Below, one piece after another: positions 1-5,037 of a stretch of 5,847 nt of DNA. The stretch's first letter is position 1, and every line of letters begins with the position of its first letter. Source of the stretch: Desulfobulbus sp. (GTDB taxonomy: Bacteria > Desulfobacterota > Desulfobulbia > Desulfobulbales > Desulfobulbaceae); NCBI GenBank assembly GCA_011051825.1, contig DRKH01000549.1:1-5847 (forward strand). The letters are read 5' to 3'. Both the position numbers and the translations under genes were made by a program. The notes beneath the pieces are model-generated. The model saw only the letters and a program-made list of their open reading frames with translations, did no database searches and was not told the origin of the DNA.

Positions 1-424
1 GGGCCGACTTTTCCTTGATTTTCGCCATCTCCTGTTCAAGCTGGGCCGTGTTGCGATTCATGTCCCGAAGCCCGTCAAGGATGATGCGCTGGCTGTGGAG
101 GATGGAGGCGTTGAAATTTCGCTGGGGAATGGTAATGACCCGGCCCAGAAAAACAGTAATCTTGCCCAGCAGCCGGGCGATCTTGCGGACAATGCCGCGG
201 TAATGGAGCATGGAAGTGACTTCAGCCCCGGCGTCGACATTGAGTTCAGCCATCTTCAGGGTTTCACGCAGCTGATTCCAGGTATAGGGATCGTTGATCT
301 GCAGCGCTTCCTGAGGGGCGTCTTTCTGCGGACCGGCCGAGTTGTTCTGTTGCCGCTTGAGCTCGGCTCCGACTTTTTCAAGCAGATCAGCGATATCAAT
401 TTCCGGGTTTTTCGTTTCCAGCAT
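1..424 (-). CDS. N-terminal fragment of an O-antigen-cluster protein (possible methyltransferase or glycosyltransferase), cut by the left window edge
   Basis: An open frame of 141 codons starts at ATG (422-424) and runs off the left edge without a stop. No canonical start lies further upstream in this frame before a TGA inside wzt. Visible protein: an acidic start (residues 7-25, PEIDIADLLEKVGAELKRQ), a polar linker with a run of Gln, Asn and Pro (25-46), a region with Trp49, a basic and hydrophobic stretch (about 75-100, with Arg/Lys alternating with Leu/Ile/Val), the segment IPQRNFN at 99-105, and a heptad-like helix at about 108-140 that looks like a coiled coil. From family knowledge, this arrangement of an acidic 'DxxxLLxxVxxEL' start, a basic helix with PQRxFN and a coiled coil is common at the N-terminus of SAM-dependent methyltransferases and some glycosyltransferases next to wzm/wzt. 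The catalytic domain is outside the window, so the function is inferred. The gap after wzt is 34 bases and the Shine-Dalgarno match is weak (GGA about 10 bases before ATG), so translational coupling to wzt is likely. Confidence 0.65.
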   Translation of the reverse strand, partial: MLETKNPEIDIADLLEKVGAELKRQQNNSAGPQKDAPQEALQINDPYTWNQLRETLKMAELNVDAGAEVTSMLHYRGIVRKIARLLGKITVFLGRVITIPQRNFNASILHSQRIILDGLRDMNRNTAQLEQEMAKIKEKSA

Positions 425-427
425 GTA

Positions 428-470
428 TTCAGGTTCCAGTAGTTCGGATTTCAGTGGTTCAGGTTTCAGT
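428..470 (-). repeat. 15-bp tandem repeat, three copies, across the wzt stop codon
   Basis: On the plus strand three 13-base cores repeat at a 15-base period: TTCAGGTTCCAGT (428-440), TTCGGATTTCAGT (443-455) and TTCAGGTTTCAGT (458-470), each followed by two variable bases. Copies 1 and 3 differ at one position; the middle copy differs from copy 3 at two. On the coding strand the array covers the end of wzt, including its TGA stop, and ends 3 bases before the ATG of the next gene. Read in the frame of that next gene, it spells GLKPE-PLKSE-LLEPE. Confidence 0.8.
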
Positions 471-1721
471 CCCGCAGAGCAGATTTTCGCCCTCTTCTTT
501 CTGTATCAGGACCTCAACCGGCAGGGCCGCAACGCCGACAAAGGGCGGCTCCTTTCCGGGCATGACCTGGAGGGCAAGACAGCGGTCCCACCAATCACAG
601 TTTTCCTCTAAATGCGAATCCCCACCATGCACCGCCATGCAGACGGAATAATTGCCAGGACCGACATTGAGCGGCAGGGAGAAGGCGACATCAATGCTGT
701 CCCCTTCTTTCACCGATATATCCCCGTACCCAAGATGACTGGTATTGGTGCCGTACACGTCATTGCCCATCCTGTCACGCAGAAGAATGCCCACCGTGGG
801 ACATTCGATTTCGGAATAAAACTCCACCCGGCAGCATAACACGACCTGTTCTCCAACCAGAAAAGAACGAACGGAACTGCCGTCCTTTCTGGTGATATCC
901 ACAGATCGTATCCTGGCTTTTCCGTTACCGGATCTGGTGGAGACTCCTCCGCCCTCCCCTGCGGCCTGCCGGATCTCTTCATCATTATTTTTACGGGCAA
1001 TGACCGAGTTATAATAATCCAGCACCATGTCGGGGACTCCGTCTTTAATGATGGAGCCGCCATCCAGGAGAATAGCCCGCTGGCAGAGCGACTTCACGGC
1101 CCCGGGGTCATGGGAGACAAACAGCAGGGTGGTTCCCTGATCGCGGTAATCACGAATACGACGGATACACTTATGCTGAAAATAGGCATCTCCAACCGAG
1201 AGCGCCTCGTCAACGATAAGGATTCCCGGGCGGGTCACCGTTGCAGCGCTAAACGCGAGCCGCACCTGCATACCGGTGGAATAGACCCTGACCGGTTGTT
1301 CCAGATAGTCGCCAAGCTCTGAGAATTCCCGGATTTCCTCAATCAGGCCATGGGCCTCTTCACTGGAATAGCCCATCATCTGGCAGGTCATCAGCGCATT
1401 GACCCGGCCGGAAAAATCCTGATGAAAGCCCATGCCGAGTTCGAGCAGGGCGGAAACGCGGCCCTGGATCTCGACTGTTCCTTCACTGGGGGCGGAAGTT
1501 CGGGTCAACAACTTGAGAAGGGTTGATTTTCCGGCCCCGTTGACACCGATTATGCCCAGAGATTCGCCATCAGCCAGTTCAAAGTTGAGGTTGCGCAAAA
1601 TCCAGCTTTCCTGATGGTGAACGGATCTGCCGAAACTGAGCCACTCCCTGAGACGGGCCCAGCGATTGGGGTAACGCTTATACTTTTTCCCCAGGTTTTT
1701 TACAACAATTCGACCGCTCAC
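459..1721 (-). CDS. wzt: Wzt: polysaccharide ABC transporter ATP-binding protein with C-terminal cargo-recognition domain
   Basis: The cytoplasmic ATPase of an ABC exporter that moves finished, undecaprenyl-linked O-polysaccharide across the inner membrane together with Wzm. It has 420 residues. The nucleotide-binding domain occupies about residues 4-240: Walker A GVNGAGKST at 59-67, Q-loop region around GMGFHQDF (96-103), ABC signature YSTGM (147-151; the usual form in Wzt/KpsT-type ATPases, in place of LSGGQ), Walker B ILIVDE (167-172) and the H-loop His204 in FVSHD. A Ser/Gly/Asn-rich hinge (about 245-268) leads to a beta-rich domain (about 269-406) with a WWDR motif at 377-380, which matches the Wzt C-terminal domain. 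In known members (E. coli O8/O9a) that domain binds the modified end of the cognate chain, and KpsT-type capsule ATPases lack it. The start is GTG (1719-1721), which overlaps the wzm TGA stop as GTGA, so the two are probably translationally coupled. The stop codon lies inside a 15-bp tandem repeat. Confidence 0.96.
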   Translation of the reverse strand: MSGRIVVKNLGKKYKRYPNRWARLREWLSFGRSVHHQESWILRNLNFELADGESLGIIGVNGAGKSTLLKLLTRTSAPSEGTVEIQGRVSALLELGMGFHQDFSGRVNALMTCQMMGYSSEEAHGLIEEIREFSELGDYLEQPVRVYSTGMQVRLAFSAATVTRPGILIVDEALSVGDAYFQHKCIRRIRDYRDQGTTLLFVSHDPGAVKSLCQRAILLDGGSIIKDGVPDMVLDYYNSVIARKNNDEEIRQAAGEGGGVSTRSGNGKARIRSVDITRKDGSSVRSFLVGEQVVLCCRVEFYSEIECPTVGILLRDRMGNDVYGTNTSHLGYGDISVKEGDSIDVAFSLPLNVGPGNYSVCMAVHGGDSHLEENCDWWDRCLALQVMPGKEPPFVGVAALPVEVLIQKEEGENLLCGTET

Positions 1722-2521
1722 AGCTCATCCACCATCTCATCCGCCAGTTTATGAAAGACAAAAAAACCACAGATCAGGGCGACAACGGCCCCCAGAAAAT
1801 GCCATTTAAACTGCATAAAATCAGGCCATGTTCCCTGAAGAATAATGCCCTGATAGGCCTGAACAAAAGCCGTCATCGGATTGAACGGGAGCAGCCGCTG
1901 TGCCTCTTCCGGCACCATGGTCACCACGTAGACAATGGGCGTAAACCAGAACCAGAACTGGAGCACAACCCCGACAAACTGACCGATATCCCTGAAAAAC
2001 ACGTTCATGCTGCCCAGCATGACCCCGATTCCGACCACAAACATCTGCTGGATAATAAGGAGGGGAAGATATCCAAGTACGGCCCAGCCCGGAAACCGGC
2101 CGGAGATCAACAAAAAGACCAGGAGCAGGCTGAAAATAATAATAAAGTTAATCGTTGCCGAACACAGGGCAATAACCGGCAGGGTTATTCTCGGGAAACT
2201 GACCTTTTTCAACAGCGCGGCCTGTTCGATGAAAATGTTGGGAAAACGACTCAGGAGCTCTGTAAAGAAAATCCAGGGCAACAGACCGGCACAGACAAAC
2301 AAACCATAGGCCATGGGGTCATCAATACCCGGTAATTTCGCCCGCATGACCCGGGAGAAAATCACCGTATAGATAAAAATCATGGTCAGGGGATTGAGGA
2401 TGGACCAGACACTACCGAGAAGCGAGCCCAGATAACGACTGCGGAACTCCCGTCCGACCATACTGGCCACAAAACCTCTATACTGATACAGGGCTATCAG
2501 TCGGCCCTTGAAATCACCCAT
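1718..2521 (-). CDS. wzm: Wzm: polysaccharide ABC transporter permease (ABC-2 family)
   Basis: The membrane channel subunit that pairs with Wzt for O-polysaccharide export through the inner membrane. From ATG at 2519-2521 it has 267 residues, the usual size. Family features: a short cytoplasmic N-terminus with an amphipathic helix and the basic REFRSRYLGSLLG stretch before the first membrane span, then WSILNPL. Six hydrophobic spans can be seen at about 36-59, 72-91, 114-139, 147-175, 180-202 and 241-257, with the MNVFFRDIGQF loop (172-182) typical of ABC-2 permeases. The start is uncertain: the same frame opens 10 codons earlier at a TTG (2549-2551), but its upstream is pyrimidine-rich with no Shine-Dalgarno. 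The ATG is also without a clear ribosome site, so it is preferred only for codon type and family length. It follows the Gmd-like gene closely and overlaps wzt by 4 bases, which supports a single operon. Confidence 0.95.
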   Translation of the reverse strand: MGDFKGRLIALYQYRGFVASMVGREFRSRYLGSLLGSVWSILNPLTMIFIYTVIFSRVMRAKLPGIDDPMAYGLFVCAGLLPWIFFTELLSRFPNIFIEQAALLKKVSFPRITLPVIALCSATINFIIIFSLLLVFLLISGRFPGWAVLGYLPLLIIQQMFVVGIGVMLGSMNVFFRDIGQFVGVVLQFWFWFTPIVYVVTMVPEEAQRLLPFNPMTAFVQAYQGIILQGTWPDFMQFKWHFLGAVVALICGFFVFHKLADEMVDEL

Positions 2522-2599
2522 CTGTAGAACGACAGCAGTCTGATGCCGCAAGAGAAAAAGAATAAAACAACAGGATATGCCTCAGAATATGAACCATGA

Positions 2600-3568
2600 T
2601 CAGCATGCACCCTTCATGCACTCTTCGACCATCATTATCGCCACGTCCTTCATGGTGTACTTTGCCTTCCAGCCCAGTTTCCTTTCGACCTTGCCGGGAT
2701 CGGCAAGGGAGGTCATGATATCGGTCGGCCGCAGCAAATCAGGATTCAACTCTACGTGCTCCCGCCAGTTGAGGCCGAGATGGGAAAAAACCGTTTCCAC
2801 CATGTCTTCCAGACTATGGGTCTGTCCGGTAGCGACAATATAGTCATCAGGTTCATCCTGCTGAAGCATCAGCCACATGGCCTCCACATACTCCGGCGCC
2901 CAGCCCCAGTCACGCTTGACCGAAATGTTGCCAAGCTTCATCTTGTCTTTAATACCGGCCTTTATCTGACAGGCCTCCCTGACGATTTTCTGGGTAACAA
3001 AACGAGCAGGCCGCAGCGGCGACTCATGGTTGAACAGCAATCCGGAACTGGCAAAGAGTCCGTAGGCCTCTCTATAGTTGGCCAGCTGCCAGAAGGCGGC
3101 CGATTTTGCAACTGCATACGGGCTGCGGGGACGAAATGGGGTTTCTTCGGTGGCCGGTACTCCATCGGTATTGCCGAAACACTCACTTGAAGAGGCATTG
3201 TAGAGCCTCGCCCCGCTATCCAGGAAACGTACTGATTCCAGCAAGTTCAAGGTTCCGATACCAATGGATTCATAGGTCTCGACCGGCTGTTCAAAGGAAA
3301 GGCCGACCGAACTCTGTCCGGCAAGATTGTAAATTTCTTCAGGGTTCACCGTCTTCAGGACCTGCAGTACACTGCGAAATTCACCAAGTGACGCGGAAAC
3401 GACCTCAACGTGCTCACGGATCCCGAGCCTGCACAGATTGACAAAAGAGGACATCTGGGCATCCCGTGAGGTACCAACCACTTCATATCCTTTTTCCAGC
3501 AGCAATCTGGCCAGATATGCTCCATCCTGACCGGATATGCCAAAAATAAGCGCTGTTTTATTCTTCAA
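2600..3568 (-). CDS. Short, diverged GDP-mannose 4,6-dehydratase-family protein (SDR superfamily)
   Basis: A 322-residue extended SDR enzyme, clearly a paralogue of the neighbouring Gmd but about 46 residues shorter. Seen: Rossmann dinucleotide motif GISGQDG (10-16), NLAGQSSV (81-88), SSSECFG (126-132) and the catalytic pair Tyr151/Lys155 in PYAVAK. The Gmd Thr-x-Glu catalytic position reads Ser127-x-Glu129. Further shared blocks are LFNHESP, FVTQKI, RDWGWAPEYVE, WLMLQQDEP and LLRPTDI. The loop after beta-2 (GTSRDAQMSSF, 32-42) differs from the Arg-Arg loop of true Gmd, and the segment before RPT is about 21 residues shorter. Homologues of this short type are usually labelled GDP-mannose 4,6-dehydratase; I infer activity on GDP-mannose or its 4-keto product, either as an isozyme or for a further 6-deoxyhexose. 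TTG (3566-3568) is chosen as start because GGAG lies 8 bases upstream and the protein then begins MKNKTALIFG, matching Gmd. A second TTG at 3569-3571 is equally possible. The frame stays open to an ATG at 3652, but that extension has no family similarity. Confidence 0.9.
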   Translation of the reverse strand: MKNKTALIFGISGQDGAYLARLLLEKGYEVVGTSRDAQMSSFVNLCRLGIREHVEVVSASLGEFRSVLQVLKTVNPEEIYNLAGQSSVGLSFEQPVETYESIGIGTLNLLESVRFLDSGARLYNASSSECFGNTDGVPATEETPFRPRSPYAVAKSAAFWQLANYREAYGLFASSGLLFNHESPLRPARFVTQKIVREACQIKAGIKDKMKLGNISVKRDWGWAPEYVEAMWLMLQQDEPDDYIVATGQTHSLEDMVETVFSHLGLNWREHVELNPDLLRPTDIMTSLADPGKVERKLGWKAKYTMKDVAIMMVEECMKGAC

Positions 3569-3576
3569 CAAACACT

Positions 3577-3580
3577 CTCC
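3577..3580 (-). promoter_or_regulatory. Shine-Dalgarno (GGAG) that supports the TTG start of the Gmd-like gene
   Basis: The minus strand reads GGAGAG followed by two adjacent TTG codons. GGAG lies 8 bases before the second TTG and 5 before the first. No ATG or GTG is close by, so this site decides for a TTG start over the more distant ATG at 3652. Confidence 0.65.
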
Positions 3581-3685
3581 AGATACATAATAATTTATCT
3601 GATGCCCCGCAGTCCTCAGCCTGGTACAAGAGATACCATCACTGAATATCAAGGGGTACAGCCCGGGTGAACAGGTGACGGTGTT

Positions 3686-3723
3686 CCTGATTTGTGAAAA
3701 GCCGAGCTTTGCCTGAAATCAGG
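3686..3723 (-). repeat. Nested inverted repeat in the gmd to gmd-like gap
   Basis: The 160-base gap between the two dehydratase genes (3569-3728) contains an outer 8-bp perfect inverted repeat, CCTGATTT (3686-3693) against AAATCAGG (3716-3723). Inside it is a 5-bp hairpin, AAAGC-CGA-GCTTT (3698-3710). The outer arm can alternatively fold on itself on the transcript as CCTGA-TT-TCAGG. It begins only a few bases after the gmd stop. No U-tract follows on the minus strand, so it is not a classical intrinsic terminator. It could be a processing or 3'-end stability structure or an attenuator. I see no convincing promoter in the remainder of the gap. Confidence 0.5.
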
Positions 3724-3728
3724 AAAAT

Positions 3729-4835
3729 TTATTCAAAATGCTCCTTGACGCTGAACCCTTCCTTCCTGCACAGATGGTCTCTTTTGGCCTCTTCCATATC
3801 ATGACGAACCATTTCCGCGACCAGCTCTTTAAAACTTGTCTTTGGAGTCCAGCCCAATCGTTCTCTGGCCCGGATCGGGTCACCTAGAAGAGATTCAACC
3901 TCTGTGGGCCTGAAATAACGGGGATCAACACGAACAATAACTTTACCGACCAGCTCGGGTTGCTCCGCCGATGCAACCGTACCGGTCTCGGCCACGCCCT
4001 CACCCTGCCAGTCAATCTCCATTTTCAGCTCTTCGGCGGCGGCATTGACGAAATCACGCACCGAATGCTGTTCACCGGAGGCAATGACAAAATCCTCCGG
4101 CTCATCCTGCTGCAGCATCAGCCACTGCATTTCCACATAATCCCGGGCATGTCCCCAGTCACGCTTGGCATTCAGGTTACCCAGATATGTACAGTCTTTC
4201 ATACCGAGGACGATGCGGGCCAGGGCACGGGTGATCTTACGGGTAACAAAGGTCTCTCCGCGTACCGGCGACTCATGATTAAACAGGATTCCATTACAGG
4301 CATACATCCCATAGGCCTCACGGTAATTGACCGTTATCCAGTAGGCATACAGTTTTGCAACCGCATACGGGGAACGGGGATAAAACGGTGTCGTCTCGGT
4401 CTGAGGAACTTCCTGCACCTTACCGAATAACTCTGATGTCGAAGCCTGATAAAAACGGGTTTTTTCGGCCATCCCCATGGTTCTGATAGCTTCAAGAATC
4501 CGCAGGGTGCCAAGGGCATCGGAATTTGCAGTGTATTCCGGCTCTTCAAAGGAAACCTGGACATGGGACTGAGCGGCCAGATTATAAATTTCGTCCGGCT
4601 GTACTTTTTCAATGATATGAATAAGGCTTGACGAATCCGTTAAATCGCCATGATGAAGAATGAAGCGCAGTTGTTCTTCGTGCGGGTCCTGGTACAGATG
4701 ATCAATACGATCGGTATTAAACAGGGATGTCCTCCGCTTGATCCCGTGTACTTCGTATCCTTTTTCGAGCAGGAAATCGGACAGATAGGCACCATCCTGC
4801 CCGGTCACACCGGTAATTAGGGCTTTTTTGGTCAT
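3729..4835 (-). CDS. gmd: GDP-mannose 4,6-dehydratase
   Basis: Converts GDP-D-mannose to GDP-4-dehydro-6-deoxy-D-mannose using a tightly bound NADP cofactor. This is the first step toward GDP-L-fucose and related GDP-6-deoxyhexoses, in the cytoplasm. It has 368 residues, normal for bacterial Gmd. Seen: Rossmann motif GVTGQDG (9-15), the Arg-Arg loop KRRTSLFN (33-40) with TDRIDHLYQD behind it, NLAAQSHVQVSF (85-96), catalytic Thr133 and Glu135 in STSELFG, Tyr157 and Lys161 in PYAVAK, then NHESPVRGETFVTRKI, RDWGHARDYVE and DPRYFRPTEVE-LLGDP near the C-terminus. All residues expected for activity are present. The start is ATG at 4833-4835 with GAGG 8 bases upstream. Upstream is a 202-base gap with a candidate promoter and then fcl, whose product uses the Gmd product. 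Downstream is the short Gmd paralogue. Confidence 0.98.
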   Translation of the reverse strand: MTKKALITGVTGQDGAYLSDFLLEKGYEVHGIKRRTSLFNTDRIDHLYQDPHEEQLRFILHHGDLTDSSSLIHIIEKVQPDEIYNLAAQSHVQVSFEEPEYTANSDALGTLRILEAIRTMGMAEKTRFYQASTSELFGKVQEVPQTETTPFYPRSPYAVAKLYAYWITVNYREAYGMYACNGILFNHESPVRGETFVTRKITRALARIVLGMKDCTYLGNLNAKRDWGHARDYVEMQWLMLQQDEPEDFVIASGEQHSVRDFVNAAAEELKMEIDWQGEGVAETGTVASAEQPELVGKVIVRVDPRYFRPTEVESLLGDPIRARERLGWTPKTSFKELVAEMVRHDMEEAKRDHLCRKEGFSVKEHFE

Positions 4836-4843
4836 ACAATGAT

Positions 4844-4847
4844 CCTC
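4844..4847 (-). promoter_or_regulatory. Shine-Dalgarno (GAGG) of gmd
   Basis: The minus strand reads TGAGGATCATTGT directly before the ATG. GAGG sits 8 bases upstream, an ordinary spacing, and it is the clearest ribosome site in the window. Confidence 0.75.
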
Positions 4848-4860
4848 ATTTAAAAAGATA

Positions 4861-4889
4861 CGCTACGGGCAGATAAGACTATCCCGCGC
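4861..4889 (-). other. Possible leader hairpin upstream of gmd
   Basis: The minus strand carries GATA-GTCT-TATC at the core, extended with bulges by GG against CC and by outer GC-rich bases. This gives an interrupted stem of roughly 8-10 pairs in the predicted 5' leader of gmd, about 12 bases upstream of its Shine-Dalgarno site. No known riboswitch or attenuator is recognised. The pairing was found by eye and may be chance. Confidence 0.3.
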
Positions 4890-4917
4890 TTGATTACATT
4901 CTTTCATTCAGGGGTAA

Positions 4918-4946
4918 AACATAAAGGATTCAACGGGCAACGTCAA
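4918..4946 (-). promoter_or_regulatory. Candidate sigma-70 promoter for gmd
   Basis: On the minus strand TTGACG (4941-4946; five of six to TTGACA) is separated by exactly 17 bases from TATGTT (4918-4923; four of six to TATAAT). Transcription would begin around 4910, leaving a leader of about 75 bases before gmd. It lies in the only long non-coding gap, between fcl and gmd, where an internal promoter makes sense. This rests on a consensus match only. Confidence 0.45.
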
Positions 4947-5037
4947 TCTCAGAACACAAGGCAAACCAAGTGATTTGAGTTGAAAGCGCATGCAAACACC
5001 ATCTTTCCACCCTTTCCCTCTGCACCTGCAGTCTATT
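4947..5037 (-). other. Rest of the fcl-gmd intergenic gap, no gene seen
   Basis: This stretch between the fcl stop and the candidate gmd promoter holds no open frame of note and no hairpin followed by a U-tract. The only structure is a short CTGCA-CC-TGCAG inverted repeat (5020-5031) just after the fcl stop, too short and without T-run to be called a terminator. Read-through from fcl into gmd therefore remains possible. Confidence 0.5.

Noticed and set aside
95..442. Plus-strand open frame of 115 codons at the left end
   Set aside because: The minus strand here carries an uninterrupted frame with a helical protein typical of these clusters and proper operon spacing after wzt. The plus-strand product resembles no family.
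1751..2335. Plus-strand open frame of 194 codons opposite wzm
   Set aside because: It lies wholly antisense to a clear six-span permease, its product is rich in His, Lys and Gln with no recognisable domain, and it has no ribosome site worth noting. It is a shadow frame.
2552..2599. Possible terminator between the Gmd-like gene and wzm (T-rich on the minus strand)
   Set aside because: The T-rich tract is present, but no stable GC-rich stem precedes it; the best pairing is ATAT against ATAT. The close packing favours one transcript.
3569..3652. N-terminal extension of the Gmd-like protein to an ATG at 3652
   Set aside because: The added residues have no similarity to the SDR family, which begins just before the Rossmann motif, and a good GGAG site sits directly before the TTG codons.
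3960..4430. Plus-strand open frame of 156 codons opposite gmd
   Set aside because: It is antisense to a complete gmd with all catalytic residues, and its product matches no known family.
5020..5031. CTGCA-CC-TGCAG inverted repeat after fcl as a terminator
   Set aside because: The stem is only 5 bp with a 2-base loop and there is no following T-run in the direction of transcription.
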